In this document: positions 43,826 through 55,505 of the stretch, piece by piece
Layout of the letters: the number at the start of each line of letters is the position of its first letter
Numbering within the stretch: position 1 is the first letter of the stretch
Assembly (NCBI GenBank): GCA_963759875.1
Contig: CAVXBB010000015.1
Location: forward strand, 558,001-622,000
DNA from: JAFAGX01 sp963759875
Lineage (GTDB): Bacteria > Acidobacteriota > Terriglobia > Terriglobales > Acidobacteriaceae
DNA length: 64,000 nucleotides
Direction: 5' to 3'
Translations under genes and position numbers: made by a program
Notes under the pieces: model-generated
Databases searched by the model: none
Seen by the model: the letters and a program-made list of their open reading frames with translations, nothing else
Told to the model about the DNA's origin: nothing

Positions 43826-44010
43826 CCCTCGCCCCTAGGAAATTCCCGAAGAACACACAACTGCGCTAGCTCACTCTTGCATTAAATTGGAGAATACGCA
43901 CGTCTGTGACAGCTGGCGTGGCGGGGAAGCGCGGCCTTGGCTGCAGGCTCTTGCGTGGCAAAGACTTAGCCGCTGAGATTCACTCGTGAGCTAATCGAGG
44001 TCTACGTGTG

Positions 44011-44178
44011 TTATTGACCGATCGCACTTGCAGTGGCGGAGAACGCGTTGTTCGCATTGCCGCCAATCAGGCGGACGGTTCCGACGACCAGAACCAGAAT
44101 AACCGCGAGCATGACCGCATACTCAGCAATATCCTGACCCTGCTCCTCAGACCAGACCTGTTTACAGAAATTCAACAT
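44011..44178 (-). CDS. Flp/Fap-type pilin
   Basis: 55 aa from ATG at 44178, with a GGGGGG run as ribosome site. A hydrophilic leader is followed by GQDIAEYAVMLAVILVLVV, the Flp prepilin pattern with Glu-Tyr at the start of the hydrophobic helix. No prepilin peptidase, secretin or Tad ATPase gene is nearby, so it is an orphan pilin here. Confidence 0.85.
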   Translation of the reverse strand: MLNFCKQVWSEEQGQDIAEYAVMLAVILVLVVGTVRLIGGNANNAFSATASAIGQ

Positions 44179-44291
44179 AATCCCCCCGGTGTTCACATGA
44201 TGACTTCGTGTCAGCCGCTTGTCAAATCAAAGTTGTCCACAGTTAACTGTTTGACAAACTTTAGGCACAGCACCGTTTAGAATGTTGGCCA

Positions 44292-45212
44292 ATGTACCCG
44301 ATGTTGGAATTTGAAGGTGTCACAAAGGAATACCACCGTCTGTTGGGGGGTAGCTTTCGTGCATTGGACAATTTTACGCTGGAGGTTCGCGCTGGGGAAA
44401 TCTTTGGTTTTCTTGGCCCGAATGGTGCCGGAAAGACAACTGCCATTCATCTCGCCATGGGTTTTATGCGGCCTACAGCCGGCCGTGGCCGTTTGCTCGG
44501 AAAACCATTTGGCCACTCGGCGACGCGCCAACGTGTAGGATTTTTGCCCGAAAACGTAGCCTTATATCCGCGCCGAGCCCAACAACTGGTGCACTTCTAC
44601 GGCGCGATTAATGGAATGACGTTTTCGCGTCTGCAGAAACGTACTGCAGAAGTCCTGCAACTCGTCGGTTTGGAAGAGGACGCAGGCCGGAACGTCAGCC
44701 GCTTCTCTCGCGGGATGCTGCAGCGTGTAGGACTGGCGCAGGCATTGGTGAACGATCCGGAACTTCTGATTCTGGATGAGCCCACATCGGCCCTGGATCC
44801 GGTATCGCGGGTAAACGTGCGAGAGCTTCTCATGCAATTGCGAGCGGCAGGAAGAACGATCTTTTTGAGCTCCCACTTGCTTTCCGAGATTGAGCTCTTG
44901 TGTGATCGAGTCGCGGTGCTTCATCGCGGAAAGTTGGTCCGGCTGGCCAAAACTACGGAACTTCTGGAGGCCAACGAACTGGTAGAGATAACCGCGACAG
45001 GGATCAACGTGGGTTCTTTCGAGGGAGCAACTCCGAAAAATGGTGGGGTCAAATTGGTAGTTCCGCGCGAGCAGCAACGCGCCACGATTAGCCGTATTTG
45101 GAATGCTGGTGGCGAAATTGTCAGTGTCATTCCGCAACGGCGCTCGCTCGAAGAAGTTTTCTTACAAGTAACAGCCGAAAACCACTCCAGTGCTGCAAGG
45201 GGTGGCCAATGA
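44292..45212 (+). CDS. ABC transporter ATP-binding protein
   Basis: 306 aa, one nucleotide-binding domain: Walker A GPNGAGKTT near residue 44, signature FSRGMLQRVGLAQAL (SRG in place of SGGQ), Walker B LLILDEPTSALDP, and the switch His in SSHLLSEI. The C-terminal 80 residues are the usual DrrA/CcmA-type extension. Exporter-type. Its stop overlaps the permease start by 4 nt. Confidence 0.92.
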   Translation: MYPMLEFEGVTKEYHRLLGGSFRALDNFTLEVRAGEIFGFLGPNGAGKTTAIHLAMGFMRPTAGRGRLLGKPFGHSATRQRVGFLPENVALYPRRAQQLVHFYGAINGMTFSRLQKRTAEVLQLVGLEEDAGRNVSRFSRGMLQRVGLAQALVNDPELLILDEPTSALDPVSRVNVRELLMQLRAAGRTIFLSSHLLSEIELLCDRVAVLHRGKLVRLAKTTELLEANELVEITATGINVGSFEGATPKNGGVKLVVPREQQRATISRIWNAGGEIVSVIPQRRSLEEVFLQVTAENHSSAARGGQ

Positions 45213-45922
45213 AAGCCGTACTGCTCATCGCGGTGAATTTTGTGCGCGAGCAACGTTGGCCCATCCTGGTGATGTTGCTTTGGGTGCTGCTGTTGGCATT
45301 TTTGGGGCTGAGTACGGAGGCGGCACGTCAGCGCGAAGATCTTCTATTCGTTTTCAAGCAGGTTGCAGTTTACGTTGTTGCTTTCAGCGTGTTTTTTGGT
45401 AGCTCGGCGATTTTCAACGATCGTCGCTCCCGGCGGATTCTAAGCGTCTTGTCGAAGGCGGTAGGACGGGAACGCTATCTCTCGGGACTGGTTCTGGGCA
45501 TTACCATCGCGTCTGCGATCTATTGTTTTGCGCTGGGACTAACGGGAAGTTGGACTCTGGGGCAATCAGGATTTCGTATCGGCCAAGTCTGGTTTCTGAT
45601 GATTTGCCTGCTGGAAGCATGCATGCTGGCCGGAACCGTAGCCCTGATGTTCTCGACCTTTCTCAACCCATTCTTTGCAGCCGGCGCTACTGCGGCGTTG
45701 ATGGGCCTTCCCGCTTTGGCTTCGTACACATCGGGAAACTCGCAGTGGGGATTGGTCATCCCCGTGTATGCTCTGGTGGCGACCATTTTAAGATCGTCGT
45801 TTGAGTCATCTGTGGCCGGTTCATGGGTGCCAATTGGTCTGGCGCTGGCTGAAACTCTGGTGTTCTGGTATGCGGCGGCGCAGATTTTTTCTTACGTCGA
45901 TATCGCGGTGTCGGTTGAGTAG
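45209..45922 (+). CDS. ABC-2-type transporter permease
   Basis: 237 aa from ATG at 45209 (MKAVLLIAVNFVREQRWP). Six hydrophobic helices and a short loop after helix 2 with NDRRSRRILSVLSKAV, typical of ABC-2 permeases. Translationally coupled to the ATPase (ATGA). Substrate unknown. Confidence 0.85.
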   Translation: MKAVLLIAVNFVREQRWPILVMLLWVLLLAFLGLSTEAARQREDLLFVFKQVAVYVVAFSVFFGSSAIFNDRRSRRILSVLSKAVGRERYLSGLVLGITIASAIYCFALGLTGSWTLGQSGFRIGQVWFLMICLLEACMLAGTVALMFSTFLNPFFAAGATAALMGLPALASYTSGNSQWGLVIPVYALVATILRSSFESSVAGSWVPIGLALAETLVFWYAAAQIFSYVDIAVSVE

Positions 45923-45936
45923 AGAGCCTTGAGAAA

Positions 45937-47414
45937 TCAGCGCAACCATGCCGTAGCAGTCCGTGACGCATAGTCGAGAACGCGGCCGGGAAGCACGCCC
46001 AAGTAAATCGTCGCCACCACGCTGATTGCTAATGCGACCCGTAGGCCAGCAGGAAGGGGTGAAACGGGGGCTTTTTCTCGTGGCTCGCGCATGTACATCA
46101 CAACGATCACCCGCAAGTAGTAATAAGCCGCTACAGCACTGTTGATCACTCCAATAATCACCAAGCCAACCAGATTGGCCTGCAAAGCCGCGCTGAAAAC
46201 ATAAAATTTCGCAAAAAAGCCGGCGGTGATCGGAATCCCAATCAGCGAGAGCAGAAAAACGGTCAGGATGGCAGCCAGTGCCGGTGAGCGGGTGCCGAGG
46301 CCCGAATAATCGTCTACATTGACATAACGCTCGCCGCCACGACCGAAATGGCTTACCACGGCAAAGGCTCCAAGGTTCATTGCGGCATAGGAAGCCGTAT
46401 AAAACATTGCCGCGGGAATGCCGTTATTTGGCAACGCCGCGATGGCGACGAGCAAATACCCGGCGTGCGCAATCGAGGAATACGCCAACAGACGCTTAAC
46501 GTTGTTCTGCACCAGCGCGCCGAGGTTTCCGATGGTCATAGACAGCGCTGCCACTACCCAGATCAACCAGACTCGCCCTGGAGCATCAGCTTCGAACATG
46601 ACGCGCAGCAACACTGCGAAAACTGCGGCTTTCGGCGCCGTCGACATGAATCCAACCACGGGTGACGGGGCGCCTTCATATACGTCCGGAGTCCAGACAT
46701 GAAATGGAGCGGCCGCAACTTTAAATGCCAGGCCCACGAACATGAGCGCGACCCCAGCGTAGGCCAGCACTGGGACATGCCGTGAGCGAAGCAGCATTGC
46801 CGATGTACTCGTGATGTTGGTTGAGCCCGGTGGCTCCGAACATCAGCGCGACTCCATAGAGAAAAAACGCGGTGGCGAACGAACCAAGCAGGAAATACTT
46901 GACCGAAGCCTCGCTGCTGATGGCGGCGCGCCGGCGGAAACCCGCCAGAATGTAAGTGGAAATCGAAGAGATTTCCAGCGCGATAAAGATAAGAACCAGT
47001 TCGACGCGCAGACGACATCAGGCACATGCCCACTGCGCCGAACAGAATCAGACGCGTAGTATTCGCCCGCGCGGATTCCCTGCACTGCCATGTACTCGAA
47101 ACGAAGTCAGGATCACAACAGTTGTGATGGCAATGACCAGAAAATGAAAGAAGACGCTGAAGCGTCGACCTGCACCATGTTCCAGAATCCAAGGCCCGGG
47201 ATATTGCGCTTGAAACCAAGTAGCAACGAGTGCCGCCAGCGAGCCGACCAGCGCAATCGTTCCCAGCGGCTGCTGACTGCGTTTCTCGTCCAGCAAGGGA
47301 TCGAGCACCATAATGATCATGCCAAAAATCGTCAGCACGATCTCCGGCAAGATACGAATGTAGTCGGCTGCCTGCGGGATGGTCTGCGCTGCGACGGTTG
47401 TTCACCGGCACCAT
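45937..47414 (-). CDS. nuoN: NADH-quinone oxidoreductase subunit N (frame breaks)
   Basis: Membrane subunit of complex I, antiporter-like proton channel. The last 860 nt are one clean frame (AYSSIAHAGYLLVAIAAL, GLAFKVAAAPFHVWTPDVYE); the rest is in three frames with breaks near 46827, 47006, 47052, 47098 and 47390. Each break is an extra base at a third codon position with both choices synonymous (GGG/GGC, GCG/GCC, GCG/GCT, TTT/TTC, CGC/CGA). Corrected length is 490 aa, normal for NuoN, starting at the ATG that overlaps the nuoM stop (TAATG). Confidence 0.9.
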
Positions 47415-48932
47415 TACCTTGCTGGTGGCCTGCGCGAGCGGCGCCAAGGCGAGATTGTGCGGCAGGATCGATCGCATTGAGCCAGATCAGCGGCGCGACG
47501 CCCATCACCAGGGCCACAAGCGGCGGTAGGCCAAAGAGCTGCGTGTTCTCGTCCGCTCAGGTCGGGCAGGGACACATTACCGTCGTGCGTCACTTTACCG
47601 AAGAAGACGCGCTGATACATCCAGAGCAAATAGCAGGCGCTCCAGATCACGCCCGTTGCGCCCAAAATGCCGTAGACCGCGCGATCGCTGAATGCTCCGC
47701 TCAGCACCAAAAACTCGCCGATAAAGCCATTCAGCAGAGGCAATCCGACGGACGCGAGCACAATGAACAGAGAAAAATGTCGCATACATCGGCATGGGAG
47801 TGGCGAGACCGCCGAATTCGGAGATTTCGTAAGTGTGGCGGCGCTCGAAAAGAATTCCCGCCAGCATGAACAGCGCGCCGGTGGAAACCCCGTGCGCCAG
47901 CATGACGAAAGTTGCGCCGTCAAGGCCGAGCTTGCGTGAAGCTGAAAATTCCCAGCACGACGAAGCCCAGATGGCTGATCGAGGAGTATGCGATCAGCTT
48001 TTTCATATTCGGCTGCACCATCGCCACCAGCGCGCCATAGATGATGCCGATCAGCGCCAGGACCATGATCCACCATGCGTTGCGCGCGCGACTGCTCGGG
48101 AAATAGGCCGAGATTGAAGCGCAACATGCCGTAGGTGCCCATCTTGAGCAGAACACCCGGCCAGCAGAACCGAGCCGGCCGTGGGCGCTTCCACGTGCGC
48201 ATCAGGCAGCCAGGTGTGAAACGGGAAGAGCGGAACTTTGACCGCAAACGCGACGAAGAATCCGAGAAAAAGCCAGGGCGCGGCGCCAGCAAAGTTCGCG
48301 ACTCTGGCCGTTGCGGATGGCGGTCTGAATGCTGACGAAATCAAAAGTGCCAGTCTTCGCGTACAGCCAAAGGATCGCCGCCAGCATGAACATCGACGCG
48401 ATCATGGTGTACAGGAAGAATTTCACCGCGGCATACACGCGGCGTCCGTGGCCGTAAATGCCGATCAGCAAGGCCATCGGGAATCAGCGTGGCTTCCCAG
48501 AAGAAGTAAAACAGGAACAAGGTCGAGCGCGACGAACACGCCGATCAGCGCCGTCTCCAAAATCAGCAGCAAAATGAAAAATTCTTTTACCCGCTCCTGA
48601 ATCGATTTCCACGAGATCAGCACACACAGTGGCGTCAAGAAACGTGGTCAGCACCACCAGCCACATGGAAACTCCGTCCACGCCCATGTGGTAATGAATA
48701 TTGGGATTCGAGATCCAAAGGTTGATTGATTTCGTACTGAAAGCCGGTCTATCCGCGCTGTAGATGCACCGGCAGATGCAGAGACAGCACAAAATCGAGC
48801 AGCGGACACGAGCAGAGCGAACAGCCGGATATCGCGATCGCGCCGCGGGAACAGCAGCAGCAAAAGTGCGCCCGCCAGCGGAATGAACGTGACCAGCGTG
48901 AGAATTGAAGTTGTCCAACGCGTTGCATTCAT
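47414..48932 (-). CDS. nuoM: NADH-quinone oxidoreductase subunit M (frame breaks)
   Basis: Antiporter-like proton channel of complex I. Recognisable parts in different frames: ISNPNIHYHMGVDGVSMW, YFFWEATLIPMALLIG with its conserved Glu, KVPLFPFHTWLPDAHVEAP and LLNGFIGEFLVL. I resolved 13 third-position doublets (for example CTA/CTC, CTT/CTG twice, CCC/CCG, CAG/CAA, GGG/GGT, TTC/TTT). Removing them gives 501 aa, matching the usual length and the spacing of ATG and TAA modulo 3. The start overlaps the nuoL stop. Confidence 0.9.
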
Positions 48933-50973
48933 CGCATTCCCATCCAGACCATGTAGGCGATCACGCCGCCGCTCCCGCCGCGATCCATCCTGCATAGGAG
49001 CGCAGATTGCCCGACTGCATGTGGCGAACCGCATCGGAAACTTCGCGGGCGCCCTGCCGCGCTGTTATCCACCGTAGCGTCGATCACATCCTGATCGATA
49101 CCATGCCAGAGAATGCGAGTCGAGCCATCGATCAGCGGCTTCACGAAAAGAGCTCGCGTAAAGCTCGTCCACGTAATACTTGTGCACCACGGCTTCGTAT
49201 AGGCCACCGAGTGCGATTGCAATCTCTTGCGGCAAATGCGGCCGGCGATGATAGAGCAGCCAGGCAAGAAACAATCCGAGCGACGGCAGCGAAGACCGAA
49301 ATCGCCGTAAGGAGTACTTCCGAGCCGCGCCTGGTCTTTCGCGTTCGGGCTTGAGTTGAGGCAGTCGCTGTAACGCTTCGACAGGCGTAGCGCGGTCACG
49401 CCGGCGTGAAACACCGGCGAAAGGAAATTGCTCGAAGCGCTGCGATATCCCAACCCAACCGCCGACAGACGAAAGCAAGGCCAGAATCACCAGCGGAACC
49501 AGCATGATCGCTTGGACTCTCATGGATTCCGCCATGGCCGTGCGTGCTACCGGTGCGTCCCGTCCGCGATGTACGCCATGACCGGCGTGTTCGGCATGCC
49601 ATGTCCTCCTCCGCTGCTCCGCGATACTCGCCGAAGAAGGTCAAGAACCACAGCCGGAACATGTAGAAAGAAGTCAGAAAAGCGGTGAACACGCCGATGA
49701 ACCAATAGACCCAGCTGCCGTGAGGGCTGGAATAGGCTTGCCACAAGAATTTCATCCTTGCTGAAGAATCCCGCAAACGGCGGAATGCCAGCGATAGCAA
49801 AAGTGGCGGCAGTCATGGTCCAGAACGTCCACGGGATTTTCGTGCGCAAGTCCGCCCATGCTGCGCATGTCCTGCTCGCCGCCGACCGCGTGAATCACCG
49901 AGCCCGCCGCCAGGAACAGCAGCCCCTTGAAGAAGGCGTGGGTCATCAGGTGGAAAATGCGCCGCCGAAAAAGCCCCCACGCCGCAGGCCATGAACATGT
50001 AGCCGAGCTGCGAGATCGTGGAGTAGGCCAGCACCTTCTTGATATCGGTCTGCGCAATGCCAATGGTCGCGGCGAACAAAGCCGTCAGCGTGCCGATGAT
50101 GGCAACGACCGTCAAGGCCATCGGCGCGCGGTCGAAAATCACATGCGACCGCGCCACCATGTACACGCCGGCGGTGACCATGGTCGCGGCATGGATGAGC
50201 GCCGAAACCGGCGTCGGGCCTTCCATCGCGTCCGGCAACCAGACATAAAGCGGAATCTGCGCCGACTTGCCCGCAGCCCCCACCATCAGCAGCAGGCCGA
50301 CGGTAGTCAGCAGGCCGGCGCCTGCGCGTCTCCGGCCGTCATGCGGCATCACGCTCGAGAACACCTGCTCGAAGTTCAGCGATCCGAAATGCTTGATCAG
50401 CAGGAACAGCGCGATCAGAAATCCGAAATCGCCGATGCGATTGACGATGAATGCTTTCTTGCCGGCGGACGCCGCTGAATCCTTGGTGAACCAGAATCCG
50501 ATCAGCAGATACGACGCCAGGCCCACGCCCTCCCAGCCGATAAACATCAGCAGGTAATTGCTGGCCAGCACCAGCGTCAGCATGAAGAACATGAACAGAT
50601 TCAGGTAGCTGAAGAAGCGGTAGAACCCGCCTTCCTCCCACATGTAGCCGACGGAATAGATGTGAATGAGGAAGCCGACGCCCGTGACCACCAGCAGCAT
50701 CACCAGGGAAAGCTGGTCAAGGTAAAACGCGAAAGTCCACCTGAAAGTTGCCGGCGCGGATCCAGGTGCGCCAGATACTCGAATGAGGCAGCGTCAAGAG
50801 ACGAGAACTGGGAGGCGACCAACAGCAGCCATGGCAAACGCCGCGCCGCTGAAAAGCCAAGGGCGACGGCCGACACCGCCTGCCGGGAAAATCGCTTGCC
50901 GAACAGGCCATTGATGGCGGCGCCCACCAGCGGCAGCAGCGGAATCAGCCACAGATGCAGGTTCGGGCGTCAT
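48929..50973 (-). CDS. nuoL: NADH-quinone oxidoreductase subunit L (frame breaks)
   Basis: Largest antiporter-like subunit, with the lateral helix at the C terminus. The longest clean stretch holds LLMFIGWEGVGLASYLLIGFW, the conserved Glu of the first half, and SAQIPLYVWLPDAMEGPTPV. Third-position doublets at the N terminus (ACG/ACC, CTT/CTG, TTT/TTC, GTT/GTG, GCG/GCC, TTT/TTC) restore FSGAAFAMAAVVASQF and TWIRAGNFQVDF. More breaks occur towards the C terminus and were not all resolved. Stop TGA overlaps the nuoM start, ATG overlaps the nuoK stop. Confidence 0.9.
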
Positions 50974-51274
50974 AGTTTGAGCAGGTTCACCTGGTCGACG
51001 TTCAGAGTTTCACGCGTGCGGATAGACGGCGATGATGATGGCCAGTCCCACCGCGGCTTCAGCCGCCGCCACCACCATCACAAAGAACACAAAAACCTGA
51101 CCGCTGAGCGCATGCCACTGCGCGGCAAATGCGACAAATGACAGATTCACGCCATTGAGCATCAGCTCAATCGACATGAAGATGCTGATGATGTTGCGCT
51201 TGATCAGAAACCCGGTCACGCCGCAGGCAAACAGAAATGCCGCTCAGAACCAGGTAATACGAGAGCGGCACCAT
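50970..51274 (-). CDS. nuoK: NADH-quinone oxidoreductase subunit K (frame breaks)
   Basis: Small membrane subunit of complex I, with conserved Glu in SIELMLNGVNLSFVAF. Good GGAGGG ribosome site before ATG at 51274. Two extra bases; the second (CCG/CCC near the end) restores the classical C terminus VDQVNLLKL, whose TGA overlaps the nuoL ATG. Corrected length exactly 100 aa, the family norm. The first extra base, near 51238, can be read as TCT/TCG or as a plain extra T. Confidence 0.92.
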
Positions 51275-51316
51275 CAGCCCTCCTTCTTGCTTTGCCGAGT
51301 CTGCTGTCGCGGATGG

Positions 51317-51804
51317 CTAGGCCAGAACCACGGCGCCCATGATGGCGATCAGCACCAGCACCGAAGTCACTTCAAAGGGCAGCAGGAAATTCGTGAAAGA
51401 GCAGCCAGCCAATGATTTTCGGTGGACCGGGAAGCGCCCCTGCCGATCACCGTCTGAGTGCCGGATGCTTCGATCAGAACCCATGCGACCAGCACGCTGC
51501 CAATCAGCATGCCGGGAATTCCAAACAGCATGGCCACGCGGCTGCCTTTGGTGCGCTCTTCTTCGCCAGCGTTCAACAACATGATGACGAAGACAAACAG
51601 CACCATGATGGCTCCGGCATAGACGATCACCTGCACCGCGGCCACGAACTCCGCTCCCAGCAGCAGATATTCCAGCCGCGAGCGACCCCATCACCACCAC
51701 CAGCGAAAGCGCGCTGTTGATGGGATGGCGCTGCACCAGCAGGTTCACCGCCGCCGGCCACGCACAGCAAGCCGAAAAACGAAAATACGATCAGATGAAG
51801 TCAT
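51317..51804 (-). CDS. nuoJ: NADH-quinone oxidoreductase subunit J (frame breaks)
   Basis: Membrane subunit of complex I. Core helix 3 is VQVIVYAGAIMVLFVFVIML, the conserved pi-bulge region. Five third-position doublets (TCA/TCT, GCC/GCG, CTC/CTG, GGC/GGA, TTT/TTC) restore MTSLIVFSFFGLL at the start and GPPKIIGWLLFHEFLLPFEV at the end; 160 aa. nuoH ends only 67 nt upstream, so there is no room for nuoI between them. Confidence 0.9.
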
Positions 51805-51870
51805 TTAGTAACTGAGTAATCAGAAGGCGGAATTCAGTAGTCAACTGGCGTGCTGACCACTGACTACTCT

Positions 51871-52913
51871 TTATGCCCGCAACGCCACAATCAATGCCGT
51901 AACCACCAGATTCGCGATCGCCAGCGGCAGCAGAAATTTCCATCCAAAGGCCATCAACTGGTCATAACGAAACCGCGGCAACGTGCCGCGCACCCAAATG
52001 TAAAGAAACAGAAAGACGAATACCCGCAGCACAAACCAGAACACCGGCAGAAGCGCCTGCAGAATGGGCGGCCCAAACACGGGCCCATGCCATCCGCCCA
52101 GAAACAGCAGCGACGCCAGACACGCGACCGTAATCATGTTGGCGTATTCCGCCATGAAAAACATGGCGAACTTCATGGCGCTGTACTCGGTGTGATATCC
52201 GGCCACCAGTTCAGTTTCCGCTTCCGGCAAATCAAACGGGATGCGGTTGGTTTCCGCATACGCCGCCATCAGATAAATAAAGAACGCACGAATCTGCCCC
52301 ATGAAAAATATTCCAGCGCGGAATAAATCCCCAGAACGTTCCGCCCTGCGCATCCACGATGTCCCGCAAACTGAAGCTGCCCGCCAGAATCAGCACGCCC
52401 ACCAGCGAGAGGCCCAGCGAAATTTCGTAACTGACCATCTGCGCGCTGGCCCGCAGTCCGCCCAGCAGCGAGTACTTGCTGTTGGAGGACCAGCCCGCCA
52501 GCGCGACCCCGTACACACCCAGCGAAGTGATGCCCAGAATGATCAGCAAGCCCGATGTTGACGTCGGTGATCTCGCAGCGGCGTTGTGAAGCCGCCGACC
52601 GTGATCCAATTGCCGATGGGAATCGACCGAGATCGAGGTCAGGGCAAAAATCACCGCGATCATGGGCGCCGCGATATACAGCGGCTTGTACACGTGCGGC
52701 GGCGTCAGATCTTCTTTGAAGATGAAACTTCACGCCGTCGGCCAGCGGTTGCAGCAGGCCAAACGGACCGACCCGCGTGGGTCCCCAGCGGTTCTGCATG
52801 TGGCCCACAACTTTGCGCTCCAGCCAGACGGTGTACGCCACCGCCGTGAGCAGCACGACGAGCGCGATCACAATCTTAATGACGGAAACGATAATGAAGG
52901 CGGTGATGCTCAA
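51871..52913 (-). CDS. nuoH: NADH-quinone oxidoreductase subunit H (frame breaks)
   Basis: Quinone-site membrane subunit. NRWGPTRVGPFGLLQPLADG near residue 45 and AAYAETNRIPFDLPEAE near 210 are diagnostic. Five third-position doublets (TTT/TTC, GTC/GTG, CTG/CTC, CTT/CTG, TTT/TTC) break the frame; the corrected protein is 345 aa, normal. Starts 86 nt after the nuoG stop. Confidence 0.92.
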
Positions 52914-52999
52914 CGCTTCCTGACACTTTCAGCGGTAATGCGTGAGATTGCAGTCTTTAGCGCTCGCCCTCGCAACAGACCGCTGAGCGAAGTGCAATA

Positions 53000-55385
53000 T
53001 CAATCGGCTGCAACTTCTGTCTTCCGCCGGCTGTTTGTGATGATTCTCAATCACCGAATTCAAGGTCCGGGAATATCGGCCCAGCGTGCCCGAGCTGAAA
53101 AGATTGTCATTCGCGGGAACAATCAAACCGGATTCTGCGAGGCGCCAGGTCCCGCCGCTGGACAAAAGTCGTGTGCTGATCGTTGCCTGCCAACAGATTC
53201 ATCCGCGAAACATCGTACCCCGGCACCAGCCGCTGAATCTCATCCAGAATCGCCATGGGATCAAACGGGCTCATCTTCGGGTTCGAGGCCATGCGCTTCG
53301 AGCCACACCGCGTGCCGGTCGGCTTCGCCGGATTGCGCCCCGCGCGATTGCCCCATATCGGCGCCGCGTCCACGCCCGAATGGAACCAGCTTGCGGACGT
53401 CGAAGCCCATCGCATCCGCGATGCGCACGATCATTTCGAAATCCGACTTTGTTGCCGGTGACTTCGCCGGCTTCTTGACCAGTTGCAGATCGCCGCAGGT
53501 GTTGGTGAACGTTCCGGATTTCTCATACGCGTTCGCAGCCGGCAGGACCACGTCCGCAAGTGCTGCGGTTTCGGTCAGAAACATGTCCTGCACCACCACG
53601 AAGCTATGCGAGAAGGCAAAGGGATCGATGCCGAATGCTCCACCGGATTCGCGCCCACCACATACAGCGCTTTCAAGTTTGCCGGCTTTGGCGCGCTTTC
53701 CACCATCTCAGGCAGGGTCAGCCGGGCGCTTGCGGAACCCCGCCCCACTCTTCATGAAATTTGCCGGCATCGGCAACGCGATGATAGCCGGGCAAGCAGA
53801 GTCAGGGTAGAGACCCATGTCAGCGGCGCCGCGTGAGTTGGCGTAATCGCCCAGGCAAACAAACTTTGCGCCGGGAATGCCGAAGCCGAACTTCACCAGC
53901 GACGCGATATCGTTGCCACGAGATCTCCGACCCGAAGATAATGACGAGGTTCTGTTCGCCCGCGAGTTTGTCGCGAAGCGCCAGATCCAGGCGTTCGCGG
54001 CTCGCGTCAGCGCCGGCCGAGTCGCCTCGACTTGCCGCCAAGGTCATCCCCCGCCAAAAACGCAGCCAATTTCCCTTCGAACCCGCGTGGAATCTGCAAA
54101 AACTGGCCGCCTGCCGGCGTGAGCTTGATTGGCTGCCGAATTGACCACGTACAACGCGCGCGATGCAGGCGGACATTATTCCGAATCTGCCAGGCCAGCA
54201 GCGGATGCTGTTCCGTCGGATCATTGCCGATCAGCAGAATGGCCGGCGCGTTGAACACATCCCGCATGCTGGCAGTCATCTCCGGCTTGCCGCCGAGCGC
54301 GGCGGCGAAAGCAGGGAAGTCCGCAGTGCGATGATGGTCGATATTGTTGGTCTGCAAGTACCACGCGAGCGAATTTCTGCAAGCAGATAGTTTTCTTCGT
54401 TGGTGGTGCGGGTGGAGCCGACGACTCCGATCGCCTGTCCGCCTGCTCATCGCGAGATTTCGTGAAGCGTTTCCCGATCAGTTCAAACGCTTCTTCCCAG
54501 GTGGACGGGAGCCAGTCGCCCATTCTTGCGGATCAGGGGCTGCGTCACCGGTCTTCGGGATGATGGGCGAAATCGAATGCGTAGCGCCCCTTGATGCAGA
54601 GAAAATCGCCATTGATGCCGCTCTTGTCGCGATTGTCGCCGCGCACAATCTCCATGCCGGTATCGGAGCGGCGCACGCCCAGCGTGGTCTTGCATCCATC
54701 GGCGCAATGGGTGCAGGTCGTGCCCACATGGTTCATCTCCCAGGGACGCGTCTTGTAGCGATAAGCGCCCGAAGTCAGCGCGCCCACCGGACAGATGTCG
54801 ATGCACATGCCGCATTCTTCGCACTCCAGATGGTCTTCTTTATTGGGCGCGATGATCGAACTCACGCCGCGGTTCTGCACGCCCAGCGCCCAAACGTCCA
54901 TGCCCTCGCCGCACACCCGCACGCAGCGATAGCAAAGGATGCAGCGCGGCCGGTCAAAGTAAACCACCGGCGACCACTGCTGCTCGTCCTTGATGATTCT
55001 TGGCGTCGATGTATTTCGATTCGGCGGCGCCGTAGGAAAAAGTCATGTCCTGCAGTTCGCATTCGCCGCCCGCATCGCACACCGGACAGTCCAGCGGATG
55101 ATTGCCCAGCAGCAATTCCACCATGCCCTTGCGCGCCTGATGCATCTCGTCGCTGTCGGTGGTGACGACCATGCCTTCGCTGATTACCGTGGTGCACGCG
55201 GTCTGCAGCTTGGGCATCTTCTCGATTTTGACCAGGCACATGCGGCATGCGCCCTGCAGCGACAGATTCGGGTAGTAGCAAAACGAGGGTACTTCGATGC
55301 CCACACTCTTGCAGGCCTCAATCAGCAGGGTCCCAGCCGGGGCCGTGACTTTCTTGCCGTCAACCGTAATGTTTACGTCAGCCAT
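53000..55385 (-). CDS. nuoG: NADH-quinone oxidoreductase subunit G (frame breaks)
   Basis: Large iron-sulfur subunit. N-terminal [2Fe-2S] domain (CYYPNLSLQGACRMCLVKIE), the HxCxxC-type CDAGGECELQD region, a 2x[4Fe-4S] segment with CILCYRC and CEECGMCIDICP, then the molybdopterin-like domain. Breaks resolved as CAA/CAG near 54992, GAA/GAG and ACC/ACG near 54550, GGG/GGC near 54527 and GAA/GAG near the stop; several further breaks between 53.2 and 54.3 kb were not all assigned. The final doublet yields a short tail ending in TGA at 53000. Size about 785-790 aa. Confidence 0.88.
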
Positions 55386-55505
55386 AAAATTCGTCGTTCG
55401 TCGTTGGTCCTGCGGCGTTCGGAAAGCCGTCTCGCCCTGCGCTTCAGTAGCTTCAGCCAAAACTGGCGTGCTTTGCCCGCCCATCGGACCGGCAGGATGC
55501 CGGTT

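Noticed and set aside
48730..48780. In-frame TAG in nuoM suggesting readthrough or pyrrolysine
   Set aside because: It appears only in one parse; a CTA/CTC doublet just upstream puts the sequence in a fully open frame continuous with ISNPNIHYHM.
52662..53810. 382-aa rightward open frame opposite nuoG/nuoH, and similar long antisense frames across nuo
   Set aside because: They are mirror frames of GC-rich coding sequence: no ribosome site, Arg/Pro/His-rich translations and no family likeness, while the leftward strand reads as Nuo subunits.
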